A stretch of DNA of 64,000 nucleotides from Sphingomonas sp. SORGH_AS_0879 (GTDB lineage Bacteria; Pseudomonadota; Alphaproteobacteria; Sphingomonadales; Sphingomonadaceae): the NCBI RefSeq assembly GCF_030819175.1, contig NZ_JAUTBJ010000002.1, positions 1,808,001 to 1,872,000 on the forward strand, read 5' to 3'. The notes under the pieces were generated by a model. It did no database searches. It was not told the DNA's origin and was given only the letters and a program-made list of their open reading frames with translations. The position numbers were made by a program, and so were the translations under genes. Each line of letters starts with the position of its first letter. Within the stretch, counting starts at the first letter, position 1. This document shows positions 53,760 through 64,000 of this stretch, piece after piece.

Positions 53760-54872
53760 TCACCAGCGCGCGGCGCGTCGGTTTTCCCGGTCGATCGCCA
53801 TCAATATGCCCAGGCACAGCAGCACCGTCATCTGCGACGACCCGCCATAGCTGACCAGGGGCAGGGGGATGCCGACCACCGGCGCGAGACCCATGACCAT
53901 CATCAGATTGACCATGACATAGATGAAGATCGTGGTGGACAGTCCCGCTGCGGTCAGCCGGGCGAAGCGCGTCGGTGCGGCCTGCGCCACGTTCAGGCCC
54001 CAACGGATGACCATCAGGAACGCGAAGATCAACAGGCACCCGCCGATCAGCCCCCATTCCTCCGCCATGGTCGCGAAGACGAAATCGGTATGACCTTCCG
54101 GTAGATAGTCGAGATGGCTCTGCGTGCCGTTGAGGAAGCCCTTGCCCCATATGCCGCCCGATCCGATCGCGATCTTGGACTGGCTGATATGATAGCCGGT
54201 GCCGAGCGGATCGCTTTCGGGGTCGAGGAAGATCAGCACCCGGTTGCGCTGATAATCGTGCAGCACGAAATTGACCGCGAGCGGCGCGGCCACCGCCAGC
54301 GCCATCGCCCCGCCGATGAAGAGGCGCAAGGGCACCCCCGCCAGGAACATGACGGTCGCCCCGCCCGCACAGATCATCAGCGCGGTGCCCAGGTCCGGCT
54401 GTTTCATCACCAGCGCGGCGGGCACCGCGATCATCGCCGCGACGGGCCATATTCCGGAGAATCGCCGCGTTTCAGCAGGAGGCATGAGTTCGTAGAAGCG
54501 CGCCGCGCCCAGCACGATGAACAGCTTCATCAGTTCGGACGGCTGGAGTCGGATGAAGCCGACGTCCAGCCATCGCTGGCTGCCCCCACGCACCGCGCCG
54601 AGCAGTTCGACCAGCACGAGCAGCACGACGAGGATGAGATAGCCCGGCATCGCGATCCGTCGCCACAGATCGAGCGGCAGGCGCGACAGGACCAGCGACC
54701 CGGCCAGCAGCACGAAGAAGCGTACCCCCTGCGGCTTGGCCCAGGGGGTCAGCGATCCGCCCGCCGCCGAATAGAGCACGACCAGCCCGAAACAGCCGAT
54801 CGCCATGACCAGCAGGATCACCCGCCAGGGCAGTTGCGCGATGGGTTCGGGGATGATGCGGGGACCGCTCAT
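53760..54872 (-). CDS. rodA: Peptidoglycan glycosyltransferase RodA (SEDS family)
   Basis: 370 residues with about ten membrane helices. The SEDS glycan polymerase of the elongasome. SELMKLFIVLGAARFY, DLGTALMICAGG and the catalytic-loop region around GYHISQSKIAIGSGGIWGKGF, then EGHTDFVFATMAEEWGLIGG and GIPLPLVSYGGSS, are all RodA signatures. Its ATG overlaps mrdA by 4 bp. Last gene of the mre/mrd cluster. Confidence 0.95.
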   Translation of the reverse strand: MSGPRIIPEPIAQLPWRVILLVMAIGCFGLVVLYSAAGGSLTPWAKPQGVRFFVLLAGSLVLSRLPLDLWRRIAMPGYLILVVLLVLVELLGAVRGGSQRWLDVGFIRLQPSELMKLFIVLGAARFYELMPPAETRRFSGIWPVAAMIAVPAALVMKQPDLGTALMICAGGATVMFLAGVPLRLFIGGAMALAVAAPLAVNFVLHDYQRNRVLIFLDPESDPLGTGYHISQSKIAIGSGGIWGKGFLNGTQSHLDYLPEGHTDFVFATMAEEWGLIGGCLLIFAFLMVIRWGLNVAQAAPTRFARLTAAGLSTTIFIYVMVNLMMVMGLAPVVGIPLPLVSYGGSSQMTVLLCLGILMAIDRENRRAARW

Positions 54873-56947
54873 GGATTGGGGTCCGCTATATCGTCGCTGG
54901 GGTCGGTTTCGCGCGTCGCCATTGCCTCGGCCTGGGCGTCGGACACGTTGGTCGCGGCCTCGACCGCGGGGGCGTCGGTGGCGGCACCCGCATCGGTCTT
55001 GGTCGCGGCGGAGGCGGGCTTGGGCGAATGGGCGGCCCGATAGGCGGCTTCGTCGGCGCGCATCCGGGTGGCGATGTCGCCGCCCCAGGTCGGTTCACCT
55101 TCCGCCAGCGAGGCGAGCGCCCGGTCCCGGTCGAACAGATAGGTCATGATGTCGCGCCCGATCAGCGGCGCGTCGAGATTGCGCACGGTATGGCCGTTAT
55201 GTTCGAGGACGACGGAGATGGCATAACGCGGATTGTCGGCGGGGGCGAAGCCCACGAACAGCGCGTGATCGCGCAGCTTGAAGGGCAACTGCCCGTTCTT
55301 GAGCACGCCCGTGCTGCGCCGCTCCGCCATGCTGATCCGGCGAACCTGCGCGGTGCCGGTCTTCGCCGCGAGCGCGACGCCGGGCACCAGCATCCGCGCC
55401 GCGCCGCCCGTGCCGCCTTGGTTGACCACGCCGAACATTGCGTCGCGCACGACCGCCAGATGCTCGGACGCCAGGGGCAGGGCGGGGGCGTCGAGATGGA
55501 CCTGATGCGACAAAAGGCTGGGCTTCAGGTCGCGACCCGAAGCGATCCGCGCCGCCATCACCGCCAGTTGCAACGGATTGGCCAGCACATAGCCCTGGCC
55601 GATCGACGCGTTCAGGCCGTCGGCGATGGTCCATTTCGTCTTGTATTTCTTCAGCTTCCACGCCGAATCCGGCACGGTGCCGTAACGCTGCGTATTGAGG
55701 GGCAGGTCGAATTTCTGCCCCAGTCCCAGCATCCGTGCGACCGGCGCGATCTTGTCATACCCCATGCGCCGGATCATCTCGTAGAAATAGATGTCGCAGC
55801 TCTGCTCGATCGCGCCCTTCAGGTTGAGCGCACCGTGCCCGCCCTTTTTATGGCAGTGGAATATCCCGGTGCCGACCCGCATCGCGCCCGTGCACAGGAT
55901 GCGGTCGTCCGCGCCGACCCCGGCCGCCAGCAAGGCTAGTCCGTTCATCGGCTTGACGGTCGAGCCCGGCGGATACAGCCCCTGGGTCACCTTGTTCATC
56001 AGGGGCACATGGTCATTCTCCGACAGCATCGCCCATTCCAGATGGCTGATCCCGTCCGAAAAGCTGTTGGGGTCGTAGGCGGGCATCGACACCATCGCCA
56101 GCGTCTCGCCGGTGCGGCAGTCGAGCACCACCGCCGACCCCGAATTGGTGCCCAGACGCCGCGCGGCATATTCCTGCAAGCCCGCATCGATGGTCAGGCG
56201 GATGTTGCGACCCGGCACGTCGGGCCGGGTGGCCAGTTCGGCGACGACCTTGCCCCGCGCGGTCACCTCGACCCGCTTGGCGCCGGGCTTGCCGCGCAAA
56301 TAGGGCTCCAGCATCTTTTCCAGCCCGTCCTTGCCCAGCTTGAAGCCGGGAGTGACAAGCAACTGGTCGTGCGTGGCCTTGAACTGTTCGGCGGTGGGCG
56401 TGCCGACATAGCCGGTCAGGTGGGCGACCGCCGGTCCGGCGGGATAGAAGCGGGCGAAGCCCCGCGTCGGCTGGACGCCGGGTAGCTCAGGCAGGCGGAC
56501 GCTGACCGCCGCGAAGCGTTCCCAGTCCAGCCGCTCGGCGACCTGCACCGGCTGGAACCCGGCGGCGTGTTCCAGGTCCAGGCGGATGCGGTTCATCGCC
56601 TCTTCGTCCAGCTTCAGGATCTGGCGGAGCAGGTTCAGCACCCGCTCCTTGTCCTCTTTCGCCAGCCGATCGGGGATGATGTCGACGCGGAAATCGGTGC
56701 GGTTGTTGGCGATGGGCAGGCCGTGCCGGTCGATCAGCCAGCCCCGGCGCGGCGGGATCATCGTCGTGTTGACGCGGTTGCTCTCGGAGAGAAGATTATA
56801 CTTCTCGTTCTGCGCGATCGACAGCCAGGCCATCCGTCCGGCGAGCAGCAGCCCGACCGCGCCCTGTGCCGCGCCGAGCACGAAGGCGCGGCGCGAAAAG
56901 CTATAGGCCTGCGCCGCCTCGGTCATGATCCGCCCCTGGCGTTCCAT
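54869..56947 (-). CDS. mrdA: Penicillin-binding protein 2 (peptidoglycan transpeptidase)
   Basis: 692 residues. One N-terminal membrane anchor (about 25-45, FVLGAAQGAVGLLLAGRMAWL), a pedestal domain starting at PPRRGWLIDRHGLPIANN, and a transpeptidase domain. The active-site Ser is in PPGSTVKP (SxxK), the second motif is SCD in IEQSCDIYFYE, and the third is AAKTGTAQ (KTG). The C-terminal 75 residues are an Ala/Pro/Asp-rich tail. ATG 56947 is used; ATG 56926 (MTEAAQAYSF) is equally likely. Partner of RodA. Confidence 0.95.
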   Translation of the reverse strand: MERQGRIMTEAAQAYSFSRRAFVLGAAQGAVGLLLAGRMAWLSIAQNEKYNLLSESNRVNTTMIPPRRGWLIDRHGLPIANNRTDFRVDIIPDRLAKEDKERVLNLLRQILKLDEEAMNRIRLDLEHAAGFQPVQVAERLDWERFAAVSVRLPELPGVQPTRGFARFYPAGPAVAHLTGYVGTPTAEQFKATHDQLLVTPGFKLGKDGLEKMLEPYLRGKPGAKRVEVTARGKVVAELATRPDVPGRNIRLTIDAGLQEYAARRLGTNSGSAVVLDCRTGETLAMVSMPAYDPNSFSDGISHLEWAMLSENDHVPLMNKVTQGLYPPGSTVKPMNGLALLAAGVGADDRILCTGAMRVGTGIFHCHKKGGHGALNLKGAIEQSCDIYFYEMIRRMGYDKIAPVARMLGLGQKFDLPLNTQRYGTVPDSAWKLKKYKTKWTIADGLNASIGQGYVLANPLQLAVMAARIASGRDLKPSLLSHQVHLDAPALPLASEHLAVVRDAMFGVVNQGGTGGAARMLVPGVALAAKTGTAQVRRISMAERRSTGVLKNGQLPFKLRDHALFVGFAPADNPRYAISVVLEHNGHTVRNLDAPLIGRDIMTYLFDRDRALASLAEGEPTWGGDIATRMRADEAAYRAAHSPKPASAATKTDAGAATDAPAVEAATNVSDAQAEAMATRETDPSDDIADPNP

Positions 56948-56948
56948 G

Positions 56949-57473
56949 TCAGACCCCTACCTCATTCCGGCCGCGTTTGCGATCGATCCACGCGACCAGG
57001 CGGGTGGCCATGGGGAAGAGAAGGATGGTGATAGCGATCTGGATGACCAGCGGCGCGTCGACCTGCGCCGCCATCGGCACCGCCAGGAAGCGCCCGGCGA
57101 TCAGGCAGAAGGCGATGGCGCCGCTGGCGATCAGCCAGTCCTGCCAGAAATCGCGGAACACCAGCCGATGCTCGAACAGATCGATGGCGAGCGAGGTCAG
57201 CGACCAGAGCAGCATCGCCGAGCCGAGCGGCTGTCCCGACAACAGATCGTCGAACAGCCCCAGCGGCGCCGCTGCCCAGAGGCGCAGCGCGAACCGCGCC
57301 ACCAGCCGCCACGCCAGCAGCATGAGCAGGCCCATCGGCGGCTGCAACGGCACGATCGCCACCACCGGGACGATGGCGGTCAGCGATCCGGCCATCACGG
57401 TCAGCCATGGCAGCGCGCGGGCGCGGGCGGGGGGCAGTCCGGGGTCGAAGGGGTTATAGGTGTCGAGGGTCAC
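56949..57473 (-). CDS. mreD: Rod shape-determining protein MreD
   Basis: 174 residues with about five hydrophobic helices (LPWLTVMAGSLTAIVPVVAIV, MGLLMLLAWRLV and others). Short, poorly conserved, identified mainly by topology and position between mreC and mrdA. Its start overlaps the mreC stop by 4 bp. Confidence 0.87.
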   Translation of the reverse strand: MTLDTYNPFDPGLPPARARALPWLTVMAGSLTAIVPVVAIVPLQPPMGLLMLLAWRLVARFALRLWAAAPLGLFDDLLSGQPLGSAMLLWSLTSLAIDLFEHRLVFRDFWQDWLIASGAIAFCLIAGRFLAVPMAAQVDAPLVIQIAITILLFPMATRLVAWIDRKRGRNEVGV

Positions 57474-58339
57474 GGCCGGGGCGCCGGCGCAGATGGCGGC
57501 ATCGGCATGAAGGCGCGCTGAACGATCGCGAAATCCAGCGTGTCGGGATGAACGAACGGGCGCGCGATCGCCACGTCTCCGCCCGCGCTGCGGATGCGCG
57601 CAACCGGGATGTTGGGCGCGTAAAGGCCGCCGGTGCCCGAGGTGACGAACAGGTCGTCCTTGGCCAGCCGGACATTGGTGGTAACGGAACGCACATCGAG
57701 CATCCCGTCCCCACGCCCGACCGCGATGGCGGGCAGCCCGTCGCGCGTCCGGCGGACCGGCACGATGCTTTCCGGATCGGTCAGGAGCAGGACGCGCGCG
57801 GCGGCGGGCCCCGCTTCGGTCACGCGACCGATCAGGCCTTCGGGACCGCGCACCGCCATGCCGGGCGTCACGCCCTGCCAGCGCCCGGCATTGAGCAGGG
57901 CGAAGCGCCGACCGCTCGCCCCGGTCGAACTGACCAGCCGGGCGGTGGCGATGCTGTCGGGCGTCCGGTCGCGGACCGCCAGCAAGCGCCGCAACCGGCG
58001 ATTGTCATAGGCGATGGTCCGCGCGGTTAGCAGGACCTTGCGCGATTGCTCCAGTTCGGCGCGCAGTCGCTCATTCTCGGAATGGACGAAGAAATAATGG
58101 CCGATCGTATCGGGGACGCCGCTGATCGCGTCGCCGATCGCGACGAACCCGCCCGAGATGGGCGCCGTCACGCTGCCCAACGTCATGCGCAGGGCGCCGA
58201 AGGCGGGCGGGTGGAAGGTCGATGCGACAAGCAGCACCGCACCCACCACCGCACCCGCCACCGCGAGCACATAGGCCAGGAAAGCCCCATATTGCCGCCG
58301 TCGCGAAAAGCCGGTGCGACGGTCGCGGGCAGGCGCCAT
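57470..58339 (-). CDS. mreC: Rod shape-determining protein MreC
   Basis: 289 residues. A single N-terminal membrane helix (GAFLAYVLAVAGAVVGAVLLV), a coiled coil around HSENERLRAELEQSRKVLLT and two beta domains, with RFALLNAGRWQGVTPGMAVRGPEGLIGRVTE as the conserved block. The periplasmic scaffold that links MreB to PBP2. It follows mreB by 24 bp. Confidence 0.92.
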   Translation of the reverse strand: MAPARDRRTGFSRRRQYGAFLAYVLAVAGAVVGAVLLVASTFHPPAFGALRMTLGSVTAPISGGFVAIGDAISGVPDTIGHYFFVHSENERLRAELEQSRKVLLTARTIAYDNRRLRRLLAVRDRTPDSIATARLVSSTGASGRRFALLNAGRWQGVTPGMAVRGPEGLIGRVTEAGPAAARVLLLTDPESIVPVRRTRDGLPAIAVGRGDGMLDVRSVTTNVRLAKDDLFVTSGTGGLYAPNIPVARIRSAGGDVAIARPFVHPDTLDFAIVQRAFMPMPPSAPAPRP

Positions 58340-58363
58340 GCGCCGGTCCCCTTATGCTGGAGG

Positions 58364-61331
<2,968 letters not shown>

Positions 61332-61477
61332 TCCCGCTCTGGCGATCGCTCGCTGAAATCTTAACGAAGCGACCGGAATGGATCAGCTCTGTCAATTCGG
61401 ATGCGATTGGATAGCGTTGCCCATCCGACCCCATAGTATCGTCGCCCGCAACTCTTGGGCGAGAGATGGGGGGCATT

Positions 61478-62449
61478 ATGAAGCGCGGCGGGGCGTCATC
61501 GGTGCGATCGATAATAGGCATTCTGGCTATCGGTGCGTCCTTGGCGGGATGTGCTGGCCAGCGCAGCGCTCTGGAGGCGCAAAGCCGCGTCAATCCGGTT
61601 TCGTCCGCCGCTTATCCCCTGAAATTCTGTCCTTTGGTCATGGCCAGCGGATCGGACACGCGCATGGGGGCGATCAATCTCGACTGCTTCGCCTTTCCGG
61701 AAGTCGATGCCCGATATGATCGCGAGGAGGGCCGGTCACCGCGCTATGGGATCAGGAATCGTCGAAATCTCGCCTATGCGATGGCGACCGAGGAAGCGAT
61801 ATATCGCAATCGGTTGACGTCCATCCTTATCAAGCAGTCGGATGATATCTGCGTTCAGGAACTCGGGCGCCTGACCGCCAATGAGGCGACGGTGAATACC
61901 GCGCTCAGCATCTTCGGGACGGGGTTCTCGACGGCGGCGTCCATCGTCTCGGGCGATCTCGCCAAATCCATTCTGGCGGGCGGCGCAACGCTGGCGGGTG
62001 CCAGCCGCGACCATATCAATGTCCATGTCTATCGCAACACGATCGCCCAGGCGATCAGCCAGGTGATCTGGTCGGAGCGCCAGTTGCGCCAAGCCGAAAT
62101 CCAGAAACATTATGAGCAAGCCTTGGGCGCATGGTCGATCGACGACGCCATTCGCGACGTGAACGCCTATCACGCGCAATGTTCGTTCTACAAAGGCCTC
62201 GAACTCCTTCTCAAGGCGGCGAACAACAATGGCGATGTGGGCGCATATCGCCGCGAACTCACCCGGCGGGCAGAGGTCTCCCGCGCGCGTGAAGCGATCC
62301 TGGGGGTCGAGCAATCCTTGAGGCAACTCCCTGCCGACAGTCCCGAAGCGGCGTTGCTGCGACAGGAGGTCGTTCGCCTGACGTTGAAGTCGACCGGGGA
62401 TACGGGTGCTGAAGACGAAGGTGGCGGGGACGCCGACGTGAAGGAATGA
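61478..62449 (+). CDS. Lipoprotein of unknown function
   Basis: 323 residues. The signal ends in the lipobox SLAGC. The mature protein is mostly helical, with FCPLVMASGSDTRMGAINLDCF near the start, a glycine/alanine-rich segment (LSIFGTGFSTAASIVSG, AKSILAGGATLAGASRDH) and a Glu/Arg coil (ELTRRAEVSRAREAILG). Four or more cysteines are present. I do not recognise a family. ATG 61478, with GGGGGG before it, is preferred to 61466. Confidence 0.72.
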   Translation: MKRGGASSVRSIIGILAIGASLAGCAGQRSALEAQSRVNPVSSAAYPLKFCPLVMASGSDTRMGAINLDCFAFPEVDARYDREEGRSPRYGIRNRRNLAYAMATEEAIYRNRLTSILIKQSDDICVQELGRLTANEATVNTALSIFGTGFSTAASIVSGDLAKSILAGGATLAGASRDHINVHVYRNTIAQAISQVIWSERQLRQAEIQKHYEQALGAWSIDDAIRDVNAYHAQCSFYKGLELLLKAANNNGDVGAYRRELTRRAEVSRAREAILGVEQSLRQLPADSPEAALLRQEVVRLTLKSTGDTGAEDEGGGDADVKE

Positions 62450-62677
62450 CCGCGTGATCGTGGCCGGATCCTGCGTGGTGCGCATTCAACTGCCGATCGC
62501 ATCGGCGGTTGCCGCAAGCCTATCTTCGATCCAAACCGGATCATCCCTTTTCCGGCGATGAAGCGAGCCCATATAGCGACCAACCGAGATTATTTTCGGC
62601 CGTGCGTTCATCCTGACGCAACTTTTGCACGGAGCCGTGTATTATTGGCGTCAACAAGGGTTTGGGCGGTTTTTGAT

Positions 62678-62755
62678 ATGAAGCACATCATGCCTGTGAT
62701 TTTCGCGCTCATTCCGTTGGCCGCTGTGGTCAGCGCGTGTGTCGCCTGTCCCTGA
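62678..62755 (+). CDS. Possible 25-residue lipoprotein
   Basis: MKHIMPVIFALIPLAAVVSACVACP: a start Lys, a hydrophobic stretch, and a lipobox-like VVSAC close to the end, similar in design to entericidin-type or tiny anchor peptides. The frame is short and could be chance; the ribosome site is weak. The 228 bp between the lipoprotein gene and this have no other candidate. Confidence 0.35.
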   Translation: MKHIMPVIFALIPLAAVVSACVACP

Positions 62756-62814
62756 CCTGGGACGCGCGGTTTTGAGGCCGTAGCCCGATCTGCCGTCGCC
62801 CAAGACGCAAAAAA

Positions 62815-62846
62815 GGGCCGCCCGGACATGCCGGGCGGCCCTTCTT
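62815..62846. terminator. Bidirectional terminator between the micro-ORF and rplI
   Basis: A perfect 11-bp stem GGGCCGCCCGG / CCGGGCGGCCC, flanked by AAAAAA on the left and TTCTTTC on the right, so it can stop both strands. Confidence 0.85.
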
Positions 62847-62875
62847 TCACTCGGCGGAAGGCCGAAGCGTAGGGA

Positions 62876-63472
62876 TCAGCCCTGCACTTCTTCTTCCTGC
62901 TCCGGCTGAACCTCGGCGGTGGCGCCGGGCTCTGCGTTGGGATCGTAATCCTCGGTGAAGCCGGCTTCGTCACGCTCGAACATCGACGACATCACGTCGA
63001 CGCCCTGCGCCTGCATCTCGGCCTCTTCCGGCGAGCGGGCGACGTTGACCTTGACGGTCACGGCCACTTCCGGGTGAAGCGCGACGCGCACGTCGTACAG
63101 GCCGATCGCCTTGATCGGACGGTCGAGCACGATCTGGCCCTTGTTGACCTTGTGGCCATCGGCGACCAGCGCGTCGACCAGATCGCGAACCGCGACCGAG
63201 CCATAGAGCTGACCGACGTTCGATGCCTGACGGATCAGGGTCACGGTCACGTTGTCGAAAGTCTTCGCCTCGACCTCGGCCTCGGCGCGACGGTTCGCGT
63301 TCTCGGCTTCGATGCGGGCGCGGTTGGCCTCGAACACCTTCTTGTTGGCTTCGTTGGCGCGCAGCGCCTTCTTGCGCGGCAGCAGGAAGTTACGGGCAAA
63401 GCCGTCCTTCACCGTGACCACGTCGCCGATGGCGCCGAGCTTTTCGACGCGCTCAAGCAGAATAACGTCCAT
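62876..63472 (-). CDS. rplI: 50S ribosomal protein L9, with acidic C-terminal extension
   Basis: 198 residues; the usual length is about 150. The N-terminal domain MDVILLERVEKLGAIGDVVTVKDGFARNFLLPR is the L9 hallmark; a long connecting helix (about 40-75) and the C-terminal domain (ASNVGQLYGSVAVRDLVDAL) follow. The last 45 residues are an acidic tail ending EQEEEVQG, usual in this bacterial group. Last gene of rpsF-rpsR-rplI. Confidence 0.96.
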   Translation of the reverse strand: MDVILLERVEKLGAIGDVVTVKDGFARNFLLPRKKALRANEANKKVFEANRARIEAENANRRAEAEVEAKTFDNVTVTLIRQASNVGQLYGSVAVRDLVDALVADGHKVNKGQIVLDRPIKAIGLYDVRVALHPEVAVTVKVNVARSPEEAEMQAQGVDVMSSMFERDEAGFTEDYDPNAEPGATAEVQPEQEEEVQG

Positions 63473-63484
63473 CTCTAGGACTCC

Positions 63485-63709
63485 TTACTTCACGACGTAG
63501 GGCAGGAGGCCCAGGTGACGGGCGCGCTTGATGGCCTGGGCCAGTTCGCGCTGCTTCTTGGCCGACACGCTGGTGATGCGCGAAGGCACGATCTTGCCGC
63601 GCTCGGACACGAAGCCCTGGAGCAGACGGACGTCCTTATAGTCGATCCGGGGCGCGTCCTTCGCGGAGAAGGGGCAGCTCTTGCGGCGACGGAAAAACGG
63701 GCGGGCCAT
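63485..63709 (-). CDS. rpsR: 30S ribosomal protein S18
   Basis: 74 residues: [21 protein letters not shown], then [19 protein letters not shown] core ([24 protein letters not shown]) and [12 protein letters not shown]. It binds S6 on the ribosome platform. Its ATG overlaps the rpsF stop by one base (TAATG). Confidence 0.97.
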   Translation of the reverse strand: MARPFFRRRKSCPFSAKDAPRIDYKDVRLLQGFVSERGKIVPSRITSVSAKKQRELAQAIKRARHLGLLPYVVK

Positions 63710-64000
63710 TATGCGGCTTCCTCTTCACGATCACGACGGGGGCGGTCAGCGCGGTCGGGGCGTTCGCCACGATCGGCACGACGCTCACGGTCGCGCTCCT
63801 GCTTGCGCATCATCACCGAGGGGCCTTCTTCATGGCCGTCAACCTTGACGGTCATGTAGCGGATCACGTCTTCGTTGATCTGGGTCTGGCGCTCCAGCTC
63901 GGCAACGACGCCCGCGGGCGCGTCGATCTCGAGCATCACGTAATGCGCCTTGCGGTTCTTGGCGATCTTGTACGCCAGCGAACGCAGGCCCCAGGTCTCG
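63709..64000 (-). CDS. rpsF: 30S ribosomal protein S6, C-terminal part
   Basis: The 5' end is outside the window; the frame stays open to base 64000. Visible are [21 protein letters not shown] and the last beta strand [17 protein letters not shown], followed by a charged tail of Arg/Asp/Glu repeats ([17 protein letters not shown]). The start codons inside the window are internal and should not be used as the gene start. First gene of the operon. Confidence 0.95.
   Translation of the reverse strand, partial: ETWGLRSLAYKIAKNRKAHYVMLEIDAPAGVVAELERQTQINEDVIRYMTVKVDGHEEGPSVMMRKQERDRERRADRGERPDRADRPRRDREEEAA

Overview
The window is high-GC chromosomal DNA from an alphaproteobacterium of the Sphingomonadaceae type (Sphingomonas or a close relative). 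Several things point there: a DksA with a single-cysteine C1 motif, a DUF1465 (RcdA-like) protein, CC0125/CC1285-type and YgiB-like lipoproteins, many small secreted Gly- or Arg-rich proteins, a MutL carrying the endonuclease motif, and families of intergenic palindromic repeats. Nearly all of it is core genome. No rRNA, CRISPR or prophage is present.

Layout. 1-5.2 kb: the end of addB, then addA (recombination nuclease/helicase) and thioredoxin. 5.4-11.1 kb: argJ and a GST on the minus strand, then a TonB-like protein, a small secreted protein and secA. 11.2-15 kb: small envelope proteins, a YjbQ homologue, and a YgiB/YgiC-like pair whose second gene carries a frameshift; then tRNA-Asn. 15.2-19.3 kb: moaA-nadK on the minus strand, an EAL/GGDEF protein and an NTF2-like protein. 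19.4-27.4 kb: mfd, sdhE, recG, a small DMT-type transporter and tyrS. 27.4-31.3 kb: a serS-surE-nlpD-like cluster. 31.3-36.6 kb: a host-attachment/baeRF-type protein, a Ser-rich PEP-CTERM-like surface protein, dksA, a PilZ protein, two divergent YdcH-like (DUF465) micro-genes, a DUF1465 gene and a nitronate monooxygenase. 36.7-41.2 kb: two secreted peptidases (M1, S10).

41.3-44 kb is the only clearly accessory segment. A 45-bp copy of the 3' half of tRNA-Lys lies 2.6 kb from an intact tRNA-Lys. Between them are a decayed gene and a complete IS3-family element. After it come an NAD(P)-binding oxidoreductase divergent from an HxlR regulator, an aldehyde dehydrogenase, a complete sulfate ABC transporter operon (a lipoprotein-type binding protein, cysT, cysW, cysA), a phospholipase D-like protein, DUF4169, a spermidine synthase-like protein, DUF6481 and a second identical tRNA-Lys. 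53.8-59.4 kb is the mreB-mreC-mreD-mrdA-rodA cell-shape cluster, divergent from mutL. The window ends with a lipoprotein, a possible 25-residue lipoprotein and the rpsF-rpsR-rplI ribosomal operon, with rpsF cut by the window edge.

I did not find a clearly new multi-gene system. The observations most worth following are the tRNA-Lys-bounded segment, the frameshifted glutathionylspermidine-synthase-like gene, the paired inverted repeats (one pair sits between addB and addA), and the YdcH/YdcH/DUF1465 cluster.
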